A program made the translations under genes and the position numbers. Below the pieces are notes generated by a model that did no database searches, was not told the DNA's origin, and saw only the letters and a program-made list of their open reading frames with translations. DNA of 64,000 nucleotides from RCIO01 sp040880025 (GTDB taxonomy: Bacteria > Pseudomonadota > Alphaproteobacteria > Rhizobiales > Rhizobiaceae). The stretch spans positions 372,001 to 436,000 of the forward strand of contig JBBDJD010000022.1 in NCBI GenBank assembly GCA_040880025.1, read 5' to 3'. Positions 50,103 through 58,116 of this stretch are shown one piece after another (positions within the stretch are counted from its first letter, which is position 1; each line of letters begins with the position of its first letter).

Positions 50103-51847
50103 TGAGCGGCCGCCGGGTCCGGCTGCTGCCCGCCCCTTAGTTCCTGAACGGCCATGTGCTGGGACAGGAACACCCGGCCGCTGAGGTGATCGAGAAAGTC
50201 GGTCCGCTCCAGCCTGTCCATCACCGGTCCCTTAACCTCGCTCAGATGCAGCGCCACGCCGCTCTCGGCGAGCGTCTTGTTGATCGTTTCCAGCGACTCG
50301 AGCGCGCTGAGGTCGATGGCGTTGACGGCCGGGCACATCAGGACGACGTGCCGGACTTCCGGCTGGCGGGCGATCAGGTCGAACAGATACTCCTCCAGAT
50401 AGCGGGCATTTGCGAAATAGAGGCTTTCGTCGACACGCACCGACAGGATCGCGGGATATGTCAGCACCTTGTGCCGCAACACGTTGCGGTAGTGCTCGGT
50501 GTCGGGAACCTGCCCGACAACGGCCACGTGCGGCCGTGATGTCCGGTAGAGATAGATGAGCAGCGACAGGCCGACACCCGCCGATATGCCCATTTCCACG
50601 CCCACGAACAGCGTCGTGAGAATGGTGGCGGTGACCGCCGCGAAGTCGGCCTTCGAGTAGGTCCAGCTTCGTTTCAGTATACCGAAATCTACGAGCGACA
50701 GCACCGCCACGATGATCGTCGCGGCGAGTGTGGCTTGCGGCAGATAAAACAGCAGCGGCGTCAGAAGCAGCGTCGCCAGGCCGATGCCGATTGCGGTGAA
50801 AATGCCCGCCGCCGGTGTCTGCGCGCCCGCGTCGTAATTCACCACTGACCGCGCGAAGCCGCCGGTCACCGGGTAGCCGCCCGAAAACGCCGCCGCGACA
50901 TTGGCCGAGCCGAGCCCGACGAGTTCCTGGTCCGGGTTGATGCGCTGGCGGCGCTTCGCGGCAAGCGTCTGCGCCACCGAAACGGATTCCACGAAGCCGA
51001 CGATCGTGATCAGCGCGGCGGAACCGGCAAGCGATAGCCACATTTCGGCGTCGAATGCCGGCACGGTCAAGGGAGGCAGACCCTGCGGCACGGCGCCGAC
51101 CAGCCTGACGCCGGCGTCGCCGAGCTCGAGGCCCCATGCCGCCAGCGTCGTGACGGCGACGGAGGCGACGGGTGCTGCCTTGGCGATCATGTCTGCTGGT
51201 CGGGACGCGAGGCCAAGACCGGTCAGCAGGCGCTTGAGGCTCCGTCGCGACCAATAGAGAAACGCGGCCGAGCCGAGGCCGATGACGGCCGTCGCCACAT
51301 TGGCGGCGCCGGCGTTTTCCCACAGCGACAGTGCGATGTCCTGCAGCGTGTGTCCCGATGCGGGTATGCCCAGCACATGTTTGAGCTGACCGGCGGCGAT
51401 GAGGATGCCCGAGGCTGTGATGAAGCCCGAAATGACGGGATGGGACAGGAAGTTGGCCATGAAGCCGAGCCGCAGGACGCCGAGCGCCAACAGCATGAGG
51501 CCGGACAGCAGGGCGAGCGTCAGCGCCGCCGCCACTGCTTCCGGCGAGCCGGCCGCAGCGAATTTGCCCACGGCCGCGGCCGTCATCAGCGACACGACCG
51601 CCACCGGTCCGACGGCCAGCACGCGGCTGCTGCCGAACATGGCATAAGCGACCAGCGGCAGGGTGGAGGCATAGAGCCCCGCCTGCGGCGGCAGTCCCGC
51701 AAGCATCGCATAAGCGAGCGATTGCGGGATCAGCATGATCGTCACGATCACCGCCGCCGACAGATCGTTGGTCAGAGCCTCGCGGCCGTAGTCTCGCCCC
51801 CAGGTCAGGGGCGGCCAGGACCGGAAGAGGGAGAAACTGTCGCGCAT
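50096..51847 (-). CDS. SulP family anion transporter with STAS domain
   Basis: A 583-residue protein with a SulP transport core (NDLSAAVIVTIMLIPQSLAYAMLAGLPPQAGLYAS; GGYPVTGGFARSVVN) and a C-terminal STAS domain (about residues 440-560; AVNAIDLSALESLETINKTL). SulP proteins move sulfate, bicarbonate or other anions. It lies about 100 bases downstream of the DUF442 gene in the same direction as the sulfide-oxidation genes, so export of sulfite or sulfate produced there is a reasonable guess. The start MRDSFSLFRSWPP at 51847 is preferred over an upstream extension. Confidence 0.9.
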   Translation of the reverse strand: MRDSFSLFRSWPPLTWGRDYGREALTNDLSAAVIVTIMLIPQSLAYAMLAGLPPQAGLYASTLPLVAYAMFGSSRVLAVGPVAVVSLMTAAAVGKFAAAGSPEAVAAALTLALLSGLMLLALGVLRLGFMANFLSHPVISGFITASGILIAAGQLKHVLGIPASGHTLQDIALSLWENAGAANVATAVIGLGSAAFLYWSRRSLKRLLTGLGLASRPADMIAKAAPVASVAVTTLAAWGLELGDAGVRLVGAVPQGLPPLTVPAFDAEMWLSLAGSAALITIVGFVESVSVAQTLAAKRRQRINPDQELVGLGSANVAAAFSGGYPVTGGFARSVVNYDAGAQTPAAGIFTAIGIGLATLLLTPLLFYLPQATLAATIIVAVLSLVDFGILKRSWTYSKADFAAVTATILTTLFVGVEMGISAGVGLSLLIYLYRTSRPHVAVVGQVPDTEHYRNVLRHKVLTYPAILSVRVDESLYFANARYLEEYLFDLIARQPEVRHVVLMCPAVNAIDLSALESLETINKTLAESGVALHLSEVKGPVMDRLERTDFLDHLSGRVFLSQHMAVQELRGGQQPDPAAAHQ

Positions 51848-51950
51848 GACCCTGTGTCTGAATGAGTGACATCGTGCGCGCTCCAAAGGGAGCGCGCATA
51901 GGCGGCATCGGTGATCTGGAGAGGCCGGCTATCCGCGGCGGCCTCGAGGC

Positions 51951-52283
51951 TCAGCTTTTCTGCTTCGCCATCATGTAGAGGTTGGTGCTGCGCGCGCCGG
52001 AACGGCAGTAGGCAAAAACCGGGCCTTCCAGGTCGTTCAGGGCCGTCGCGGTGTCGTCGACATCGGTCATGGTGAGCTGACCGCTGACCGCAGGGATATA
52101 GCGGAACGCCAACCCGGCTTCGCGCGCCGCCGCCTCAATCGTCTGGTGCGGCACCGCGCCGTCCTCATGGTCCGGGCGGTTGCAGATGATGCTGCGGAAA
52201 CCCGCGGCCTTGATGGTTGCGATGTCGGCCGGATCGATCTGGCCCGAAACCGAAAAGTCTTGCGCGACTTGGCGAATGTCCAT
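51951..52283 (-). CDS. DUF442 / TIGR01244 family sulfurtransferase-phosphatase
   Basis: A 110-residue protein with a dual-specificity-phosphatase-like fold. The CX5R loop is seen in FAYCRSGARSTNLY near the C-terminus. In Blh proteins of Agrobacterium and Xylella this domain is fused to a persulfide dioxygenase; here it is a separate gene 27 bases downstream of the dioxygenase. It probably handles persulfide or thiosulfate sulfur in the BigR sulfide-detoxification pathway. Confidence 0.87.
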   Translation of the reverse strand: MDIRQVAQDFSVSGQIDPADIATIKAAGFRSIICNRPDHEDGAVPHQTIEAAAREAGLAFRYIPAVSGQLTMTDVDDTATALNDLEGPVFAYCRSGARSTNLYMMAKQKS

Positions 52284-52310
52284 GATTGCCTCTTGTGCTG
52301 TCCGTCGCGG

Positions 52311-53201
52311 TCAGAGTTCGTTGACCGGAACCTTCAGATACGTCTTGCCATCGGGGTCCTTCGGCGGCAACTGGCCGGCGCGCATATTCACCTGCAGCGA
52401 CGGAATGATCAGCTTCGGCATCGAAAGCGTCGCGTCGCGCTCCTGCCGCATCTTGACGAATTCTTCCTCGCTGACGCCATCATGCACGTGGATGTTGTGT
52501 TCGCGTTCGTCGGCCACCGTGGTTTCCCATTTGATATCGCGGCCATTGGGCCCGTAATCGTGGCAGATGAACAGCCTGGTCTCGCCTGGCAGTTCCAGCA
52601 CCCGCTTGATCGAGTGGTAGAGCGTGCGCGCGTCGCCGCCGGGGAAGTCGGCGCGCGCCGATCCGCCGTCGGGCATGAACAGCGTGTCGCCGACGAAGGC
52701 GGCGTCGCCGATGACATGCGTCATGCAGGCCGGCGTGTGGCCGGGCGTGTGCATGGCATGGGCGGTCATTGTGCCGATCTCGTAGCTGTCGCCATCCTTG
52801 AACAGCCGGTCGAACTGCGAGCCGTCGCGCTGGAATTCGGTGCCTTCATTGAAGATCTTGCCGAACGTGTCCTGCACGATGGTGATGTTTTCGCCGATAC
52901 CGAGCTTGCCGCCGAGCTTCTCCTGAATGTAGGGCGCGGCCGACAGGTGATCCGCGTGGACATGGGTCTCGATGATCCACTCCAGCTTCCAGCCATGCGA
53001 CTTGATGTACGCGATGATCTCGTCGGCGCCCTCATATGCGATGCGCCCGGCGGCATAGTCGATGTCCATCACCGAATCGATAACGGCGCAGGCATCGGAA
53101 TTGGGGTCCTTGACGATATACGACACCGTATTCGTCGGCTCGTCGAAGAACGGAACGACCTCTGGGTTGAGCGACAGGTCCGGTTTGAAGGGCAATGACA
53201 T
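52311..53201 (-). CDS. Persulfide dioxygenase (MBL fold, Blh/ETHE1 type)
   Basis: A 296-residue iron enzyme that oxidises glutathione persulfide to sulfite. The metal site is intact: ETHVHADHLSAAPYI (HxHxDH), HTPGHTPACMTHVIGDAAFVGDTLF and ICHDYGP. It starts MSLPFKPDLSLNPEVVPFFDEPTNTVSYIV at 53201; the longer frame reads antisense through the next gene. It lies between the YeeE/YedE genes and the DUF442 gene in an operon divergent from the ArsR/BigR-type regulator, a recognised hydrogen sulfide detoxification setting. Confidence 0.93.
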   Translation of the reverse strand: MSLPFKPDLSLNPEVVPFFDEPTNTVSYIVKDPNSDACAVIDSVMDIDYAAGRIAYEGADEIIAYIKSHGWKLEWIIETHVHADHLSAAPYIQEKLGGKLGIGENITIVQDTFGKIFNEGTEFQRDGSQFDRLFKDGDSYEIGTMTAHAMHTPGHTPACMTHVIGDAAFVGDTLFMPDGGSARADFPGGDARTLYHSIKRVLELPGETRLFICHDYGPNGRDIKWETTVADEREHNIHVHDGVSEEEFVKMRQERDATLSMPKLIIPSLQVNMRAGQLPPKDPDGKTYLKVPVNEL

Positions 53202-53224
53202 GCTTGGTCTCCTTCCTCGTTGGG

Positions 53225-53668
53225 TCACGCACGCGCCGCGGCTGCGTTCGCCATGCGGAATTTCAGGATGCGGGCCGCGGCAATTCCCGCAGCCATGGCC
53301 GCAACGAATATGGCCGCATCCGCGCCGCCGAAACCGAGTGCGGGTATGGCGCCGCCCGGGCAGAAACCCGTAACGCCCCATCCGATACCGAAAACGGCTG
53401 AGCCGCCGACCAGTTGCATGTCGATCTTTCGGCTGGTCGGAACGTCGAAGCGACTTTCCAGCACCGGCTTTTCCTGACGGCCGAACACGATCCGGTAGCC
53501 GACAGCGGTCACTGCGAGCGCACTGACCATGACGACCAGCAGGCTCGGGTCCCAGCTGCCGGCGATATCGAAGAAATTGAGCACTTTGGCCGGGTTCGCC
53601 ATGCCGGAAATGGCGATGCCGATGCCGAATATCCCGCCGATGATCAATGCGGAGAAGAGCTTGTTCAT
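53225..53668 (-). CDS. YeeE/YedE family transporter, second half-protein
   Basis: A 147-residue membrane protein with four predicted helices. The motifs FGIGIAISGMANPAKVLNFFDIAG and GIGWGVTGFCPGGAIPALG are the second-repeat signature of YeeE/YedE (sulfur-compound) transporters, with the conserved Cys in GFCPGG. It begins 4 bases after the first-half gene and ends about 23 bases before the dioxygenase. The pair probably moves thiosulfate or another sulfur species across the inner membrane. Confidence 0.9.
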   Translation of the reverse strand: MNKLFSALIIGGIFGIGIAISGMANPAKVLNFFDIAGSWDPSLLVVMVSALAVTAVGYRIVFGRQEKPVLESRFDVPTSRKIDMQLVGGSAVFGIGWGVTGFCPGGAIPALGFGGADAAIFVAAMAAGIAAARILKFRMANAAAARA

Positions 53669-53672
53669 GTGC

Positions 53673-54104
53673 TTACGCTCCGATCACGTGGCGAACGACA
53701 TAGACGGAAGCGAATGTGGCTGCCATGAAGATCGCGGTCGCCGCGATCGAGCGTGGCGAAAGCCTTGCAATGCCGCATACGCCGTGGCCGCTGGTGCAGC
53801 CGGAGCCGTAGGTCACGCCGACGCCGACCACCAGGCCGCCGGCAATCAGCATTGCCGTGCTCGGCGGTACGCTGAAGCCGATTTCCCCGCCGAAGGCCAG
53901 GTAAATCAAAGGCGAAACGATCGCGCCGGCAAGAAATGCGGCGCGCCATTGCCAGTCGGAAGAGAAGGGCGGCAACACTCCGCCGATGATCGCCGTCATG
54001 CCGGCGATGCGCCCGTGCAGGGCCATGAGAAGCACCGCCGACAGCCCGATCAGGCCGCCGCCGATCAGGGATTGCCAGGGCGTGAATTCTGTTACTGCAT
54101 CCAT
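53673..54104 (-). CDS. YeeE/YedE family transporter, first half-protein
   Basis: A 143-residue membrane protein with four predicted helices and the first-repeat signature GVTYGSGCTSGHGVCGIARLSPRS, whose cysteines bind sulfur compounds in related transporters. It is first in the minus-strand operon and starts at ATG 54104, within 75 bases of the BigR-type gene start on the other strand. The split of the two repeats over two genes is usual in the BigR operons of rhizobia and Xylella. Confidence 0.9.
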   Translation of the reverse strand: MDAVTEFTPWQSLIGGGLIGLSAVLLMALHGRIAGMTAIIGGVLPPFSSDWQWRAAFLAGAIVSPLIYLAFGGEIGFSVPPSTAMLIAGGLVVGVGVTYGSGCTSGHGVCGIARLSPRSIAATAIFMAATFASVYVVRHVIGA

Positions 54105-54137
54105 TTTTCGTTCCCGTCCGGACTTGCGATTTGCGCT

Positions 54138-54159
54138 ACATATGCTAACATATTCATAT
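54138..54159. promoter_or_regulatory. Candidate BigR operator in the divergent promoter
   Basis: An AT-rich patch between the two divergent starts has the perfect inverted repeat ATATG-CTAA-CATAT (54140-54153) followed by TCATATC. Known BigR sites are AT-rich palindromes covering the -10 region, and this has the same character and placement. A possible upstream ATG for the regulator (54142) lies inside the site, which argues against that start. Confidence 0.6.
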
Positions 54160-54177
54160 CTTCAAGAGGAGAATTTG

Positions 54178-54516
54178 GTGCTCGATACCGAAAGGCTCGC
54201 ACGGTCCGCGAACGAGGTGGCTGAACTGCTGTCCGCGCTGGCCAGCCCCAACCGGCTGATGATCCTGTGCAACCTTCTCAACGGCGAGATGGCGGTCCTG
54301 CCGCTGGCCGAGGCTGTGGGCATGAGCCAGTCGGCGCTTTCCCAGCAGCTCGCAAAGCTGCGGGCGCTCAAGCTGGTCAGCGCCCGCCGCGAGGGCCGCA
54401 CGATCTATTACAGCGTCGCCTCAGACAAAGTCGCCCGCATACTGGGTCAGCTCTACGATATGTATTGCGTTACCACCGACAAGCAGGCGCGCGGCCAGGA
54501 AGCTGCCGCAGCCTGA
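54178..54516 (+). CDS. bigR: ArsR-family sulfide-responsive regulator (BigR type)
   Basis: A 112-residue winged-helix repressor. The start is GTG 54178, with AGAGGAG eight bases before it; TTG 54175 is also possible. The helix-turn-helix is LPLAEAVGMSQSALSQQLAKLRALKLVSARREGRTIYYSV. Two cysteines, Cys31 in LMILCNLL and Cys97 in DMYC, match the pair that forms a disulfide or polysulfide bridge in BigR/SqrR, so it should release DNA on sensing sulfide. It diverges from the YeeE-YeeE-dioxygenase-DUF442-SulP genes and ends 6 bases from the convergent acyl-CoA dehydrogenase gene. Confidence 0.9.
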   Translation: MLDTERLARSANEVAELLSALASPNRLMILCNLLNGEMAVLPLAEAVGMSQSALSQQLAKLRALKLVSARREGRTIYYSVASDKVARILGQLYDMYCVTTDKQARGQEAAAA

Positions 54517-54522
54517 CCGCCA

Positions 54523-55668
54523 TCAGCCGAACAGGCTGCCTTTCGCCGCCAGCGCGCGCAGATGATGGTCGGCGTCGCCGAAGGCGACATCGATCATGGT
54601 CATGCGCTTGAAATAATGGCCGACGGCATACTCCATCGTCATGCCGACGCCGCCATGAAGCTGGATCGCGGTCTCGCCCACCAGCTTGCCGGCGCGGCCG
54701 ATCTCGGCTTTCGCCGCATGCATGGCGCGTGTGCGTTCGTCGTCGTCCCCGCTGTCGGCCATCATGGTTGCATAGAGCGTAAGCGACCGCGCCTGCTCCA
54801 TCGCCACGAACATGTCGACCGCATCGTGCTGCAGAACCTGGAAGGCGCCGATCGGCATGCCGAATTGCTTGCGCACTTTCAGGTAGTCGAGCGTGAGCCT
54901 GTGAAGCTGGCCCATCACGCCGATGGCTTCCGCTGACAGCGCGGCGATCGCTCCGTCAACGACGCGCTTCAACAGCGGCAGCCCGGCCTCGGGGTCGCCG
55001 ATGACGGCTTCCGGCCCGACCTTGACGTTGTCGAGGGTGACATCAGCCGCACGAAGGCCGTCCTGCGTCCGGTAGCCGCGCAGCGTCAGTCCCTTGGCAT
55101 CCTTCCCGGCCATGAAGATACCGATGCCGCCTTCGTCGCGAGTACCGCCTGAGACGCGCGCGGTGACGAAAATGCGGTCGGCGCTGTCGCCGGCGAGCAC
55201 GACATTCTTTGTGCCGGACAGCACATAGCCGCCGCCGTCCTTCTTGGCCGCCGTCTCGACATGATTGAGGTCGTAGCGCGAATTGCGTTCCGTATGCGCC
55301 AGCGCCAGCTTTAATGCGCCTTCCGCGATCTGCGGAACGAGTTCGGCGCGCTGTTCCGCCGACCCGCCGAGCCTCAGCACGCCGCCGCCCAGCACGACTG
55401 TCGCGAAATAGGGCTCGAGCGCCAGGGCCTTGCCGAGCGATTCCATGACGATCATGGTCTCGACCGGGGTTCCGCCTAAGCCCCCGTCCTCCTCGGTGAA
55501 CGGCAACGCCATCAGGCCCATCTCGGCAAAGGCGTTCCACATGTCGGCGCTCCAGCCTTCCGGCTGAGCCATGATCGCCTTACGCTTCTCGAAGTCGTAT
55601 TTGTCGGCGAGCAGCCGGTCGAGCGAATCCCTCAGGATCGACTGCTCCTCGGTGAAATCAAAATCCAT
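54523..55668 (-). CDS. pimD: Acyl-CoA dehydrogenase, pimeloyl-CoA dehydrogenase small-subunit type
   Basis: A 381-residue flavoprotein of the acyl-CoA dehydrogenase fold (MDFDFTEEQSILRDSLDRLLADKYDFEKR; LALAHTERNSRYDLNHVETAAKK; IQLHGGVGMTMEYAVGHYFKRMTMID). It pairs with PimC next door; such two-subunit enzymes oxidise medium-chain dicarboxyl-CoA or fatty acyl-CoA at the alpha,beta position. It is the last gene of the pim-like operon. Assignment as PimD is by gene order and resemblance to the Rhodopseudomonas palustris operon. Confidence 0.86.
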   Translation of the reverse strand: MDFDFTEEQSILRDSLDRLLADKYDFEKRKAIMAQPEGWSADMWNAFAEMGLMALPFTEEDGGLGGTPVETMIVMESLGKALALEPYFATVVLGGGVLRLGGSAEQRAELVPQIAEGALKLALAHTERNSRYDLNHVETAAKKDGGGYVLSGTKNVVLAGDSADRIFVTARVSGGTRDEGGIGIFMAGKDAKGLTLRGYRTQDGLRAADVTLDNVKVGPEAVIGDPEAGLPLLKRVVDGAIAALSAEAIGVMGQLHRLTLDYLKVRKQFGMPIGAFQVLQHDAVDMFVAMEQARSLTLYATMMADSGDDDERTRAMHAAKAEIGRAGKLVGETAIQLHGGVGMTMEYAVGHYFKRMTMIDVAFGDADHHLRALAAKGSLFG

Positions 55669-55700
55669 GTGCTGTTCCGAAACCTGAAGGGTGCCGGGGC

Positions 55701-56900
55701 TCAGAGCCCCAGCACCGCCTTTGCGATGATGTTTTTCTGGATCTCGTTCGACCCGCCATAGATCGAGACCTTGCGGTAGTTGAAATAGCCGGGTGCGGCG
55801 CTTGCCGCGTAGTCCGGCTCGATCGGCGGTTCGTTCGAGCCTTCGATGTCCTCGTGATAGGGCAGGGCGTGCGGGCCCATCACCTGCATCAGGAGATGGG
55901 TGATGCCCTGCTGGATTTCCGAGCCCTTGATCTTGAGGATCGAGGAGGCCGGGTCCGGCCTTCCGGTGTTGCCGCGCTTGGCGTCGGCCGCGACCACGCG
56001 AAGCTGGGTCAGCTCCAGCGCCTTGAGATCGATCTCGATCGAGGCAAGCTTCTCGCGGAAGCGCTCATCTTCCAGCAGTGGCCGTCCGCCCGACATCTCC
56101 TTGGACGCCAGATCGCGCACCCGCGCGATCCGCTGCTTCGACATGCCGACGCGGGCGATGTTCGTGCGCTCGTTGCCGAGCAGGAACTTGGCGTAGTCCC
56201 AGCCCTTGTTTTCCTCGCCGACGAGGTTTTCGGCCGGCACCTTCACGTCGGTGAGGAACACCTCGTTGATCTCGCGGCCGCCATCGATGGTGACGATTGG
56301 CCTGACCTCGATGCCGGGGGTGTTCATGTCGATCAAGACGAAGGAAATGCCCTCCTGCTTCTTCACCTCCGTGTCGGTCCTGACCAGGCAGAAGATCCAG
56401 TCGGCATATTGGGCCAGCGTGGTCCAGGTCTTCTGGCCGTTGACGATGTAGTGGTCGCCCTGGCGGACCGCCCGCGTCTTCAGCGAGGCGAGGTCGGAGC
56501 CGGCGCCGGGCTCGGAGAAGCCCTGGCACCACCAGTCGTCGAGATTGGCGATGCGCGGCAGGAACTGTTTCTTCTGCGCCTCGTTGCCGAATGTGTAGAT
56601 GACCGGGCCGACCATGTTGACGCCGAAGGGCAACGGTGTCGGCGCGGGGTAGCGCTGCAGTTCTTCCAGGAAGATGTATTGCCGCATCGGGTCCCAGCCG
56701 GTGCCGCCATACTCCTCCGGCCAGTGGGCGACGGCCCAGCCCTTGTCGTCCAGGATGCGCGTCCAGCGGACGAAATCGTCCTTTTCGATATGTTCCCCGA
56801 CGGCCATCTTGTCACGGATGTCGTCCGGCACGTTCTCCTTGAAGAATGTGCGGACCTTGTCACGGAAGGCGATCTCTTCGGGCGTAAAGCGCAGTTCCAT
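55701..56900 (-). CDS. pimC: Acyl-CoA dehydrogenase, pimeloyl-CoA dehydrogenase large-subunit type
   Basis: A 399-residue acyl-CoA dehydrogenase: MELRFTPEEIAFRDKVRTFFKENVPDDIRDKM at the start, WCQGFSEPGAGSDLASLKTRAVRQGDHYIVNGQKTWTTLAQYADWIFCLVRTD in the FAD/substrate region, and YFNYRKVSIYGGSNEIQKNIIAKAVLGL at the end. The start at 56900 is clear from homology; the 86-residue extension in the open frame is antisense noise. It sits 14 bases after the thiolase stop and 32 bases before PimD. Confidence 0.87.
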   Translation of the reverse strand: MELRFTPEEIAFRDKVRTFFKENVPDDIRDKMAVGEHIEKDDFVRWTRILDDKGWAVAHWPEEYGGTGWDPMRQYIFLEELQRYPAPTPLPFGVNMVGPVIYTFGNEAQKKQFLPRIANLDDWWCQGFSEPGAGSDLASLKTRAVRQGDHYIVNGQKTWTTLAQYADWIFCLVRTDTEVKKQEGISFVLIDMNTPGIEVRPIVTIDGGREINEVFLTDVKVPAENLVGEENKGWDYAKFLLGNERTNIARVGMSKQRIARVRDLASKEMSGGRPLLEDERFREKLASIEIDLKALELTQLRVVAADAKRGNTGRPDPASSILKIKGSEIQQGITHLLMQVMGPHALPYHEDIEGSNEPPIEPDYAASAAPGYFNYRKVSIYGGSNEIQKNIIAKAVLGL

Positions 56901-56914
56901 GGCTTCTTCCCTTC

Positions 56915-58096
56915 TCAGTTGATCTCGAACAGGCCTGCGGCGCCCATGCCGCCGCCGACGCACATTGTCACGACGGCGTATTTGACGCCGCGCCGCTTGC
57001 CTTCGATCAGCGCGTGGCCCGAAAGCCGCGACCCGCTCATGCCATAGGGGTGGCCGAGCGCGATGGCGCCGCCATTGACGTTGAGTTTCTCCGGGTCGAT
57101 GCCAAGCTTGTCGCAGCAATAGATCACCTGCACGGCGAACGCCTCGTTGAGCTCCCACAGGCCGATATCGTCGACCTTCAGCCCGTGACGTTCCAGGAGG
57201 CGCGGCACGGCGAAGACCGGCCCGATGCCCATCTCGTCCGGCTCGCAGCCGGCGACGTTGAAGCCGCGCAGGATGCCGAGCGGGTCGAGGCCCCGCTTCT
57301 CGGCCTCCTTGGCGCTCATCATGACGTTGGCCGATGCGCCGTCCGAAAGCTGGCTGGCGTTGCCGGCGGTGATGCAGCCGCCCTCGCGCACCGGCTTCAG
57401 CCCGGCGAGGCCCTCGGCGGTGGTGTCGGGACGCGGTCCCTCGTCATGGGCCAGCGTCACCTGCTTGTGGCTGATCTCCTTGGTTTCCTTGTCGACCACG
57501 GCCATGCGCACGTCGATCGGCGCGATCTCGGCATCGAACCGACCGGCCTCGCGCGCTGCGGCGACGCGGCGCTGGCTTTCCAGCCCGTATTCGTCCTGCT
57601 GTTCGCGGCTGATGCCGTAGCGCTTGGCGACGTTCTCGGCCGTGTCGATCATCGGCAGATAGACCTCCGGCTTGATGTCCATCAGCTTCTCGTCGACGAG
57701 ACGGAACGTGTTGCGGTGATCGTTCTGAACCAGGCTGATCGATTCCAGGCCGCCGGCGATACCCGCCGTGACGCCGTCATTGCGGATGGCGTTGGCCAGA
57801 AGCGCCATCGCCTGCAGGCCGGACGAGCATTGCCGGTCGATCGTGGTGCCGGCGACCGTCACCGGCAGCCCGGCCGTCAGCAGCGCGCGCCGCGCGACAT
57901 TGAGGCCCGTCGCGCCCTCCTGCATGGCGCAACCCATCACCACGTCCTCGATTTCGCCGCCTTCGAGGCCTGAACGCTTCAGCGCCTCGGCAATTGCGTG
58001 GCCGCCCAGCGTGGCGCCCGGTGTGTCGTTGAGCGCGCCGCGATAGGCCTTGCCCACCGGCGTGCGGGCCGTGGAGACGATCACCGCCTCAGTCAT
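56915..58096 (-). CDS. pimB: Acetyl-CoA acyltransferase (beta-ketothiolase)
   Basis: A 393-residue thiolase that releases acetyl-CoA in the last step of each beta-oxidation round. The nucleophile Cys is in DRQCSSGLQAMALLANAI (about residue 90), and the C-terminal active sites are NGGAIALGHPYGMSGSR and CVGGGMGAAGLFEIN. MTEAVIVSTARTPVGKAYRG at 58096 is the standard start. By operon position it corresponds to PimB. Confidence 0.91.
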   Translation of the reverse strand: MTEAVIVSTARTPVGKAYRGALNDTPGATLGGHAIAEALKRSGLEGGEIEDVVMGCAMQEGATGLNVARRALLTAGLPVTVAGTTIDRQCSSGLQAMALLANAIRNDGVTAGIAGGLESISLVQNDHRNTFRLVDEKLMDIKPEVYLPMIDTAENVAKRYGISREQQDEYGLESQRRVAAAREAGRFDAEIAPIDVRMAVVDKETKEISHKQVTLAHDEGPRPDTTAEGLAGLKPVREGGCITAGNASQLSDGASANVMMSAKEAEKRGLDPLGILRGFNVAGCEPDEMGIGPVFAVPRLLERHGLKVDDIGLWELNEAFAVQVIYCCDKLGIDPEKLNVNGGAIALGHPYGMSGSRLSGHALIEGKRRGVKYAVVTMCVGGGMGAAGLFEIN

Positions 58097-58116
58097 ATCA
58101 TTCTCCCTTCGGATGG

